Shown: positions 39,736-47,426 of the stretch, in pieces
Position numbering within the stretch: position 1 is the first letter of the stretch
Layout: every line of letters starts with the position of its first letter
Translations under genes and position numbers: made by a program
Source of the DNA: Dickeya dianthicola NCPPB 453
GTDB taxonomy: Bacteria > Pseudomonadota > Gammaproteobacteria > Enterobacterales > Enterobacteriaceae
Reading direction: 5' to 3'
NCBI RefSeq assembly: GCF_000365305.1
Contig: NZ_CM001841.1
Coordinates: 985,653-1,049,652, forward strand
DNA length: 64,000 nucleotides
The notes under the pieces: generated by a model
What the model saw: only the letters and a program-made list of their open reading frames with translations
The model's database searches: none
Told to the model about the DNA's origin: nothing

Positions 39736-42700
39736 CGATCATTCCTCCCGATCGAAAAATCATAGGCAAGGGTCAGGCATTTCAACTGAATATATTTATT
39801 TATCTGTTTTCTGACCGTTAAAGGAAGTGCCGCATAGGCTTTCTGCGCATCAGCCAGGTAATGGAGTCTGACTAGTTCTGTGAGTGAATGATAAAGTTGT
39901 GAGCTAATTAGCTGCGACTTTCCCTGATAGTCATGAGTAAGCCAGTGCCTTATTTCATTTTTTTCCAGCGCGCTGTGCAGCTTGCAGCCGGGGCTAAGAC
40001 GTAACAATCCCGGCAGGTTCTTTTCATCTAACTCCCACTCGCGAAGTTCAACGATATAGCCACCAAATACCACGGCATCGATATGCGTTGAAAGCAGCAT
40101 TTCTATTGCCTGCTGTGGTTCTTCAACGATCGGTTGTCCGCGTACATTGAATGAGGTATTGAGCAAAACAGGAAATCCAGAGCGTTCGCCAAAGGCATTC
40201 AATAACGCGTGGATCTCGGCATTGTCATGCTCCGAGACGGTTTGTACTCGTGCCGTCCCATCAACATGGGTAATGGCCGCCAGTTTGTCTCGGTATTCTT
40301 TTTTAACCGGCAGAACTTCGAGCATGTATTTATGTTCACCTTCCCCGTCAAAGTAATCGCTAAGATGTTCGGCGGCGACCATTGGGGCAAAAGGGCGGAA
40401 GTCTTCGCGGAATTTCACCCACGTGTTGATGAATTTCCAGGTGTCCATTGAACATGGGCTTGCCAGTAATGAGCGCGCGCCTAATGCGCGTGGGCCAAAT
40501 TCAGAACCTTTACTGCAGGAGAAATACCCGATGACCTGCCCGGCGTTTAATCGCCCCGCCAGCGCGGCAGTATCAATCGGGGTGACCGTTATTCTGTCAG
40601 CAAAGCGGTTGGTAGCAAAAGCGATGTCCCGGTAATGATAAATCTTACCCAGATAGTCATGACTAAAGGCGTCATTCAGGGTTTTCCCATGCCTTTTGTA
40701 ATAGGCTGCGCTGGCCGCGCCGATGGAAATACCGGCATCGTGTTGTGCGGGGAATAGATAGAAGTCCTTTAATTTAAGATGATGACGAACTTTGAAATTA
40801 ACGACAGAATTTAACGCCACGCCGCCGGTCATGACCAGCGGCGTAGTATTCGTAATCTGGTAACGCTCAAGGCGGGAAAATATTCCTTTTTCTAATACTG
40901 CCTGCACCGATGCCGCCAGGTTAGCGTACTCCAGGGGATTGGATTTCTTTTCAGTAAATTTTTGCTTCCACGAATAGCCATACGATATGCCTGACGGTGT
41001 TTCAACCGCGATGTCATCAACATACTCAGGTGTGCCATACGGCGCTAATCCCATCAATTTACCGGAGGCCTGCCAGGAATTAAAGACGAACTGGCTCACG
41101 GAAGCATAGGCTTCGCCAAGGGAAAAACTGCCATTTCTGATATTAAACGACGGGCTGTATTCCCTGTTTATTAGCTGATAACCCTGCTTATCAAAAGAAT
41201 AATGCGAGACGACATGCAACTGCGGCTTAATTCCGTTTAGACCGGCATTCAGGTAGGCGGCAAATTCTTCGCCACTGCATAACAGGTCGTCCCGGCCCAC
41301 GACGGTTCCGCCTGATCCATCAACCACCAGAACATTACCCTGGCTAAATTTCGAACCAGACCAGGCTGCAAAGGCATGGCACAGATGGTGACTGGCAAAG
41401 ACGGCGTTGGCAGAGAACGGATCAAACAGGGTAAAATCTGCGGCATGGACCGGCTGATTAAGGCCGACATACTCCGGCGTGGCAGCCTGAATATTATAGG
41501 CAAAGCAGTTCACATCATTGTAAGTAAGGCCTGCTGCTGAAAGGCAGTAATCCACTGCCAGGGTACTATCGAGAATATTCCGGCCATCATGTTTAATCCG
41601 CGTAAGGCGTTCCAGTTGAATACCATAACGAATTTTACCGTTGACCATAAGGCATGCTGACGCATCATGGCTGGCGGAAATACCGACAATGACATCATCA
41701 TCAGGTTTAATTAAAGGGAGTGAAGACGTTATATTTGTGGCTATGGTCGCCTGAGAGGCGAAGGTGACCCGATCGAACAGTCCTTCGGCTTGCAACCAGA
41801 TAGTCTGCTCACCGGTATGGCTTAGCCGCTTGGTAGAAATAAGCAGTGTTCCGTTCTCTCCGATGATTTTCTGACCATCGACTATTGCCGTCAACCGGGT
41901 TGTGCGTGCGATGCTTCCGTGAAAACTGGCGACCAGGCCTATTTTTACCCCGGTGTCTGTTGAGGGCAACGTGAGTGTGGTTTCCACCCGCGTCGATCTT
42001 TCGATATTGAGATCCCAACACTGTGGCATTTGCTGTGGAAGCGGCTTATTTTCAAATAAGTACAATCCCTGATACGCCTCACTCAAGAACATCATACCGG
42101 CGTGCAGCGCCAGGCGATCATGAGGATTCCCCGACTTTATAAGAACGTCGCGTAGGTTGGCCGCCAGCCCGGCGAGGTAAACAACGGCTGCAGAAGTCCC
42201 TTTTATAGAATCAGGTTCACCCGCATTATTACGTGTTGGGTAGTCACACTCTCTGACGATAAATTCTATATTGCCATTCCCGGCAGGTGTTTTTCCTGGA
42301 ATGGTGTTGTTTGTTAATAACAGTGCAACACCGATTGCTTCCGTCGAAGAGCCTGGAAAACGCTGACGTCCGAAGTCGTGACCTACTGATGCCAGTATGT
42401 AAGGCTTTTCGGTTCCGTCGGAAAAGGTAGATAAGGCCGTATGCAGCGAATGAGAAAATTCATTCTCAGCAGAAGAATACGCATGAGCTTCAATATGACA
42501 GTTCCCAAATTGTTTGACGGCGCGTTTTCTCACGCTGTCATAGCCTTGGGAAAAGGCATCAAGGTAGCTGGCGGAAACAACGCGGGAAAAGTCCTTTCCT
42601 GAGTAAGAAAAAAGATCGCTGGCCAGCAAACTGGAAATTTTAACGGTATGTGGATGTAATACCTCTCCATTTGATATTTCTGCCAGCCGTACGAGTTGGT

Positions 42701-42749
42701 TTTTTCTTGCACTATCAAATAGAAGGATATTCGTGTTGGTAGTATCCAT
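39732..42749 (-). CDS. Subtilase-like domain fused to a NodU/CmcH-type carbamoyltransferase
   Basis: 1005 residues. Residues about 360-950 form a carbamoyltransferase: the ASKHA-fold start GISASHDASACLMVNGKI (His361, Asp362), the metal-binding HHLCHAFAAWSG (His454, His455, His458), VVDGSGGTVV, LMGLAPYG, MTGGVALNSVVNFKV and the end LLNTSFNVRGQPIVEEP. Such enzymes move a carbamoyl group from carbamoyl phosphate to a hydroxyl. The first 200 residues look like an S8 subtilisin: Asp12 in ILLFDSA, His32 in LHPHTVK and Ser186 in KGTSAAVVYLAGLAA, with the oxyanion position GHDFGRQRFPGSSTEAIGV carrying His124 for the usual Asn. A beta-sandwich-like link (about 250-340) lies between. I know of no described protein with this fusion. 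It overlaps ycaO by 4 bases. Confidence 0.87.
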   Translation of the reverse strand: MDTTNTNILLFDSARKNQLVRLAEISNGEVLHPHTVKISSLLASDLFSYSGKDFSRVVSASYLDAFSQGYDSVRKRAVKQFGNCHIEAHAYSSAENEFSHSLHTALSTFSDGTEKPYILASVGHDFGRQRFPGSSTEAIGVALLLTNNTIPGKTPAGNGNIEFIVRECDYPTRNNAGEPDSIKGTSAAVVYLAGLAANLRDVLIKSGNPHDRLALHAGMMFLSEAYQGLYLFENKPLPQQMPQCWDLNIERSTRVETTLTLPSTDTGVKIGLVASFHGSIARTTRLTAIVDGQKIIGENGTLLISTKRLSHTGEQTIWLQAEGLFDRVTFASQATIATNITSSLPLIKPDDDVIVGISASHDASACLMVNGKIRYGIQLERLTRIKHDGRNILDSTLAVDYCLSAAGLTYNDVNCFAYNIQAATPEYVGLNQPVHAADFTLFDPFSANAVFASHHLCHAFAAWSGSKFSQGNVLVVDGSGGTVVGRDDLLCSGEEFAAYLNAGLNGIKPQLHVVSHYSFDKQGYQLINREYSPSFNIRNGSFSLGEAYASVSQFVFNSWQASGKLMGLAPYGTPEYVDDIAVETPSGISYGYSWKQKFTEKKSNPLEYANLAASVQAVLEKGIFSRLERYQITNTTPLVMTGGVALNSVVNFKVRHHLKLKDFYLFPAQHDAGISIGAASAAYYKRHGKTLNDAFSHDYLGKIYHYRDIAFATNRFADRITVTPIDTAALAGRLNAGQVIGYFSCSKGSEFGPRALGARSLLASPCSMDTWKFINTWVKFREDFRPFAPMVAAEHLSDYFDGEGEHKYMLEVLPVKKEYRDKLAAITHVDGTARVQTVSEHDNAEIHALLNAFGERSGFPVLLNTSFNVRGQPIVEEPQQAIEMLLSTHIDAVVFGGYIVELREWELDEKNLPGLLRLSPGCKLHSALEKNEIRHWLTHDYQGKSQLISSQLYHSLTELVRLHYLADAQKAYAALPLTVRKQINKYIQLKCLTLAYDFSIGRNDR

Positions 42750-42792
42750 ACATTGCCTTATTAACCAGTACTATTATATTTATTTTTTTAAG

Positions 42793-43626
42793 TCAGAATG
42801 ACGGAGTGAAATTCATCCTTTGACAGGCGTTTTCTATATTCGCCAAATCTGTCACGATCACTTCAGATGAGATGCCTACCCCTAACTCATAGGTAACGGC
42901 TTTAAGGTTAGTGCATTGCGTAAGGGCTTTTTCTAACAGAGGAAAAACCTCAGCAACAATTTTTTCTGAGTGAGTATCACGATATCGCCAATGATGTTTA
43001 GGGTGAACGCTGCCTCCTGCAATATGAATTTCATTGACAGCGGCGAGTGGCAGACTATTCAAGACCTCTTCCGGTTTCAAGCCGTGGTAGACCGCATAAG
43101 AAAATACATGGCTGATATCCAACACGACACCGCATTGGGTCGAATCGACCAGACGATGAAAAAATTCACCCAGTGTCATGTCGCCCGCTGCAATACTGAA
43201 CGAGGGAATTTCAGCACAGAATGGAATGCTGGAAACTTGCTGAATCCGTTTTACACCCTCGATTGTCATTGCAAGGACCGGCTCGCAGAGTACCGGCGCT
43301 GCGAAATAGGGCAGATTATAAGGGCCAACATTCCAGATGCCGATATCTTCCAGGCACCATGCAGCTTGTAACACATTACTGATATCGTTTTGATTTTCAA
43401 GTACATCAAGCCGTAATCCATCAATTCCCGCAGGCTCCATACCTGAAAAATGGTGTATGATTGGATAGTCAATAAAAGTCTGGCGAAATACTTTTGCTAC
43501 AGCGAGATCTGGAATAGCGACGATGGACAGATGGCTAATCCCATTTTGGGACAGTTTCAATAGCTCACTTAATTTATGACCATAACTGTGAGTATAATCA
43601 ATCCCTAATCCTACAAGTGAGCTCAT
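42793..43626 (-). CDS. DUF692 (multinuclear non-heme iron-dependent oxidase) enzyme
   Basis: 277 residues, TIM-barrel family of MbnB and TglH, which use two or three irons to rearrange peptide cysteines. Candidate ligands in order: His58/His59 (IIHHFSG), Glu139 (CAEIPSF), Asp170 and His173 (VVLDISHVFSYA), His201 (EIHIAGG), Asp217 and His219 (RDTHSE) and Glu247 (VTYELGVG). All eight family ligand positions seem to be filled. It overlaps the upstream gene by 4 bases (ATGA), typical of an MNIO and its partner protein. The likely substrate is Cys31 of the precursor. Confidence 0.85.
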   Translation of the reverse strand: MSSLVGLGIDYTHSYGHKLSELLKLSQNGISHLSIVAIPDLAVAKVFRQTFIDYPIIHHFSGMEPAGIDGLRLDVLENQNDISNVLQAAWCLEDIGIWNVGPYNLPYFAAPVLCEPVLAMTIEGVKRIQQVSSIPFCAEIPSFSIAAGDMTLGEFFHRLVDSTQCGVVLDISHVFSYAVYHGLKPEEVLNSLPLAAVNEIHIAGGSVHPKHHWRYRDTHSEKIVAEVFPLLEKALTQCTNLKAVTYELGVGISSEVIVTDLANIENACQRMNFTPSF

Positions 43627-44207
43627 GCTGTCTCCTTAAGTGAAATCGCCACTTTCCCATTTTCATTGTGTAAGCGTAAACAGGCTGTTTTATTCTCGAA
43701 TGCGATCGCTGAGAGATGATCCGCTTTGTTCAACAATGATAATGAGAAATACCTGTCGAGAATAATCTCTTCGGTTATCGAGTTTTCGTGAACATGACTT
43801 ATGTTCGATTTCCACGGCGAGTTTTCAGAACTCGTTGAGATGCCGGAATAAATGCCATCAATCAGGAATATGGTTTTCTCTTCTTCAGTCAGATTGGATT
43901 GTTCGACAACAAATGAGCAAAAGCTTTCGATAAGTGTCCTGCTGCTCCAGTTCCAGAAACTGTCTGACTCGCAATACGCTATTACCAGGGCAAGAAACTG
44001 TTCTTTACTGAAAAATCGGGGAGAAAAGTGCATGTCTGAATAAAGTACGGTACGCAAATTTCGCTGTCTGGCTGCGCGTTCAACGATCAGTCTTTCGCTG
44101 TCCATCGTTCGGGCGAGGTATTGATACTCTGTCTCTGCATCCGTTATCCGATAGTTGTCGCTATATAACATCGACACATAGGCTTTCTGTAATTTTTTCG
44201 CGTCCAA
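43623..44207 (-). CDS. Unknown protein, candidate MNIO partner
   Basis: 194 residues; I do not recognise the family with certainty. It has no signal peptide or membrane segment and looks helical in the first 110 residues (DAKKLQKAYVSMLYSDNYRI, then a Cys/Trp-containing stretch AYCESDSFWNWSSRTLIESF), with a more mixed C-terminal part. The position matters: it sits between the sulfur carrier and DUF692 and overlaps the latter by 4 bases, the usual place of the peptide-binding partner proteins of MNIO enzymes. That role is inference. Confidence 0.7.
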   Translation of the reverse strand: MDAKKLQKAYVSMLYSDNYRITDAETEYQYLARTMDSERLIVERAARQRNLRTVLYSDMHFSPRFFSKEQFLALVIAYCESDSFWNWSSRTLIESFCSFVVEQSNLTEEEKTIFLIDGIYSGISTSSENSPWKSNISHVHENSITEEIILDRYFSLSLLNKADHLSAIAFENKTACLRLHNENGKVAISLKETA

Positions 44208-44209
44208 GA

Positions 44210-44470
44210 TTAACCTCCCGAAATCGCTACTTCGAATGTCAAGTGATCACCATCAGTTAAGATTGGGTTGCTATCAACTGACATCGTATTGTTAATAAAA
44301 AGGGTAATGAAAGGTTTTAACTTGCAGCCTTCATTTTTTTCGATGGCTATTAATTTAAATGTATCAGGATGCAAGGTCCTGATTTCAAGTAAAATATCAT
44401 CAAGATTTTTATAATCTGTGGTTATCTTACTTGTACTTCTTATTGATTCTGGCAGCGATATCTCAATCAT
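44210..44470 (-). CDS. ThiS/MoaD-like sulfur carrier protein
   Basis: 86 residues with a beta-grasp-like pattern, ending ILTDGDHLTFEVAISGG. The block GDxLTF...SGG with a free C-terminal Gly-Gly is the hallmark of ThiS, MoaD and QbsE-type carriers, which are adenylated and turned into thiocarboxylates by an E1-like enzyme. The cognate E1 gene lies 15 bases upstream. It probably feeds sulfur to the YcaO/TfuA step. Confidence 0.88.
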   Translation of the reverse strand: MIEISLPESIRSTSKITTDYKNLDDILLEIRTLHPDTFKLIAIEKNEGCKLKPFITLFINNTMSVDSNPILTDGDHLTFEVAISGG

Positions 44471-44485
44471 CGTTATACAGTTCCA

Positions 44486-45571
44486 TTAATTATTATGGCA
44501 TTGACATCCAGGGCGTTTTTTCGTGGTCAGTAACTGATGTTGATTGCTGAGCATGTCTATTTTTAAGAGTTTTCCGTTTAAACAGTCGCCAATCCCAAGA
44601 ATGATTTTTAGTACTTCGTTTGCCTGATATATCCCGAGCATTCCAGGAATTACGCCGATAACGCCATTCTCTGTGCAGGATGGCGCTAATTCTGCGGGAG
44701 GGGCTTCCGGGTAGATACAGCGATAACAAGGCGCCTGATTAGTCGAACGTGTCATCACCTGCCCGGAAAAACGAAATACGGCCGCGGAAACGACGGGTTT
44801 CCCCGCTGCGACGGCTGAATCATTAATAATGTACCGGGCGTTAAAATTATCGGTACAATCTACGATGACATCGTAGCCGTCTATTAATGCATCAATGTTT
44901 TCCGGTGTGACTCGCTCATCGATAGTATTAATCGTAATCTCAGAGTTGAGTGCCCGTAATGTGTGCAATGCCGAATCAACTTTTTTCTTTTTCAGCATTT
45001 TTTCGTTATGGATGACCTGCCGTTGCAAATTGCTCAGATCGACAACGTCATGATCGACAATGGCAATTTCACCAACGCCGGCTGCTGCGAGATACAGTAG
45101 GCATGATGAGCCGAGCCCTCCAGCACCGACAACCAGTACTTTTGCTTGCATAATTTTTAACTGGCCATCGGAACCGATGTCTTGTAAAGACAGATGTCTT
45201 GCATAACGTTTTTTATCATTCTCGCTAAGGAGCAGAGGGTATTCAATTTGATTCCCCTGCGCTTTCCATGCTTCAAACCCACCCTGAAGGGAGTAGATAT
45301 TCGAATAATTAAGTAGCATTAAATTTAATGCAGCATACCTGGAGCGTAAGCCACTTGCACAAAAGAGTACTATAGGTCTATCTAATTCTATTTTTCTTTT
45401 CTTTAGCTCTATTTCTAAGAAGCCACGCCCGATAGTCAGTGCTTTGGGAATAGTACCGTCAAGATACTCATGGCTTTCTCTTACATCAATCAAAAGAAAA
45501 TCGTCGCTGTCTTTCAATTCGTCTATTGATATTGAATGGATACTGTCAATTCCATCGACTATGTTACTCAT
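44486..45571 (-). CDS. Rhodanese-E1 (ThiF/MoeB-like) sulfur-activating fusion
   Basis: 361 residues. The N-terminal rhodanese domain (1-110) has active-site Cys71 in VLFCASGLRSR. The E1-like adenylyltransferase domain (about 115-361) has the nucleotide loop VVGAGGLGSS (148-156), the DLSNLQRQ block, VDCTDNFNARY, and zinc cysteines in PCYRCIYP (282, 285) and CQC (356, 358). In MoeZ-type proteins the rhodanese is C-terminal; here the order is reversed. It should activate the Gly-Gly carrier encoded next and load it with persulfide sulfur. GAAAGG precedes the start. Confidence 0.92.
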   Translation of the reverse strand: MSNIVDGIDSIHSISIDELKDSDDFLLIDVRESHEYLDGTIPKALTIGRGFLEIELKKRKIELDRPIVLFCASGLRSRYAALNLMLLNYSNIYSLQGGFEAWKAQGNQIEYPLLLSENDKKRYARHLSLQDIGSDGQLKIMQAKVLVVGAGGLGSSCLLYLAAAGVGEIAIVDHDVVDLSNLQRQVIHNEKMLKKKKVDSALHTLRALNSEITINTIDERVTPENIDALIDGYDVIVDCTDNFNARYIINDSAVAAGKPVVSAAVFRFSGQVMTRSTNQAPCYRCIYPEAPPAELAPSCTENGVIGVIPGMLGIYQANEVLKIILGIGDCLNGKLLKIDMLSNQHQLLTTKKRPGCQCHNN

Positions 45572-45647
45572 AAATAAATACCTTTCGATTACTGAAAAGT
45601 AAAATATAGTTTTTATATCTTTTTTAAGATGAAGAGATTAAGGAAGG

Positions 45648-45666
45648 GTGGCCGCATAGCGGCCAC
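45648..45666 (-). promoter_or_regulatory. Hairpin between precursor gene and biosynthetic genes
   Basis: A perfect 8-bp stem, GTGGCCGC/GCGGCCAC, with a 3-base loop lies 7 bases after the precursor stop. On the minus strand no T run follows, so it is more likely a partial terminator or an mRNA-stabilising hairpin that lets the short precursor message outnumber the enzyme message, a common RiPP arrangement. Confidence 0.7.
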
Positions 45667-45672
45667 TTTTTC

Positions 45673-45795
45673 TTACTCTTGCCACTCTTTATTAGAAACC
45701 GTGCAGGCGACATCCAGCAGAATTTCATTTTCAGATTCAGTATTTTCTGCATTCAGTTCAGCAACAGCTAACTCTAATTCTTGAGCCTTATCCAT
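45673..45795 (-). CDS. Putative RiPP precursor peptide, 40 residues
   Basis: Small gene with AAGGAAAG 6 bases before ATG 45795 and a near-consensus promoter farther upstream. The peptide begins MDKAQELELAVAELNAENTE, continues SENEILLDVA, and ends CTVSNKEWQE. The first 30 residues are acidic and helix-prone (nine Glu), as expected of a leader. The last ten hold the only Cys (31), Thr32, Ser34, Asn35, Lys36 and Trp38, as expected of a core for MNIO, YcaO, carbamoyl, hydroxyl or acetyl modification. I do not recognise the peptide. The leader/core border is inference. Confidence 0.8.
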   Translation of the reverse strand: MDKAQELELAVAELNAENTESENEILLDVACTVSNKEWQE

Positions 45796-45863
45796 ATTAC
45801 TTTCCTTATAGTTTCACATTGAATTTTTTGAATTAAGCAGAGCGTGTTTATTCTGCGTGACAA

Positions 45864-45892
45864 ATATTATTGGCTATAATTAATTGTGTCAA
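45864..45892 (-). promoter_or_regulatory. Sigma-70 promoter of the RiPP-like operon
   Basis: On the minus strand TTGACA (45887-45892) and TAATAT (45864-45869) are separated by exactly 17 bases, a nearly perfect promoter. It would start RNA about 60 bases before the precursor gene. The surrounding AT-rich DNA suggests possible H-NS silencing. Confidence 0.82.
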
Positions 45893-47138
45893 TAATGTTA
45901 AAAAATGTATTTGAATTTGAGATAAAACTCTGTTCACTTAATTTCAGTGTGGTTAATAAGGTTTTTATGCTTTTTTTTACCTAAAAACAGGGGTTAATTT
46001 CTCGTTTAACAATAATAATTACCAATGAAATTAATTGATAATTAGACGGTAACGTCTTCATTGATGCAGCGGTGATTAAAAAATGATCGCGCTGGGCTTA
46101 TTGATATAGGTGTTCAACTAAATTTTTATATAAATATTTGCCTGCTATTAATAACAGTAATGCTTATTTGTGATGTAGTTACTATGACATATTATATTTT
46201 TAGTATGCATTGACGGCTATTCAGACTCTTTCGTTTATTGCCGGTTATTTTTTATTAAATAATATTCGGATATATCTACCTGGCTTGTCGTGATTTTCCC
46301 CACCCAGTGTACGACGCGGGGCCGCTTCTGCGGCGCAATGCCCACCGCGTACAGGCCCGTGTTCACCAGCAATGACGGCGAAGTGGTCAGGAATTGGGCC
46401 GTCGCCGCTCGTATCGGAAGGCCTGAACCATTGCGTTGATGATGAGTAAAAATATCGTTACAAAATTGTGATGGTGAAGTATTGAATTCACTGGAAACGA
46501 TTAGCATCAGATGAAATGAATTATTTTCAATGCCGGTGATATCCGAATGATGTTCTATATACGAAAACGATGTTCTGTATACGGGAAAGGACATCACACT
46601 ATGTAAGCTTGATGGCGAGTAGTCAGTAATCATAGGGTAATTAGCAGGAAAGAAGGGTGACAATAAACATGTTAAATATATCAATGCTGATAGTGTGATG
46701 AAGCATGGCCGTTTTTATGGCTATTATCCATCAGCTATTTTATGGTGAAAGGATTCGGGAGGATGTTATCTTCATGAATGGATCATTTTAGTTTCTGGAT
46801 AAACCAGCGGATGGAGAGACGGGATGGAAATTATTTTCTTATTATTTCCTCGTTAAGAACATAGCCTGACAACCGATCGCATGCATCTTTTGTGGAAAGG
46901 AGTAGGTATATTTAAATTATATTGATAATTTTATTATAAATTTCGCGTGTAAATAATTTACAACCGAGAAGGTGCCGTTATTCAAAAAAGGTGAGTTCCA
47001 TATTCAATAACGTCTATTGACGACCTAAGAATATCGACTTAAGCTCACAATGAATTTCCCGCAGATAAATCATTTTTTATGCTATTTTTTTAAAAGAATT
47101 AGGTTGTTAATCAAATGGTTTGATTAGTGATTGGAGGC
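45893..47138. other. AT-rich intergenic region between two biosynthetic clusters
   Basis: About 1.25 kb of very AT-rich DNA without a convincing gene. A minus-strand open frame of 149 codons (46235-46684) crosses a short GC-richer patch at about 46,290-46,440. I find no family resemblance or ribosome-binding site, and the frame changes composition midway, so I do not call it a gene. The patch may be a remnant of another element. Confidence 0.6.
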
Positions 47139-47404
47139 TATACCCCAAATAATGCAAGTTGCAGGACAACACGCTCGCGTGTTGAACAACGCAACGCGTT
47201 GGCCCTTTAGGGCAAGGCTCATTAGAGCCTTGTAACGCGGCAACCGAGTGACAAATTCGTTGGGAACGAATTTGACCAGCCAACGGCTGGCCTCCGGTGA
47301 GAGACAGGATGTCTCTCATTTAATCCCCAGGAGCTTACATAAGTAAGTGACTGGGGTGAGCAAGGGCAGCCAACGCACCTGCAACGTGAAGTATGACGGG
47401 TATC
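47139..47404. repeat. Long ERIC-like enterobacterial repeat
   Basis: The ERIC core is plain: CCCCAGGAGCTTACATAAG followed by TAAGTGACTGGGGTGAGC near 47,325-47,360. The whole unit is bounded by inverted ends, ATACCCC...TTGCAGG at the left and CCTGCAA...GGGTAT at the right. Between them lie several extra hairpins, such as ACACGCTCGCGTGTT and GAGAGACAGGATGTCTCTC, which makes the unit about twice the normal 127 bp. Confidence 0.85.
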
Positions 47405-47426
47405 AAACTTATATAAGGTGATTTAG

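Noticed and set aside
46235-46684. 149-codon minus-strand open frame in the AT-rich spacer
   Set aside because: No ribosome-binding site, no family resemblance, and the composition changes abruptly within the frame. Probably chance plus a remnant.
47107-47319. 70-codon frame across the ERIC-like repeat
   Set aside because: It consists of repeat DNA with hairpins, so coding is very unlikely.
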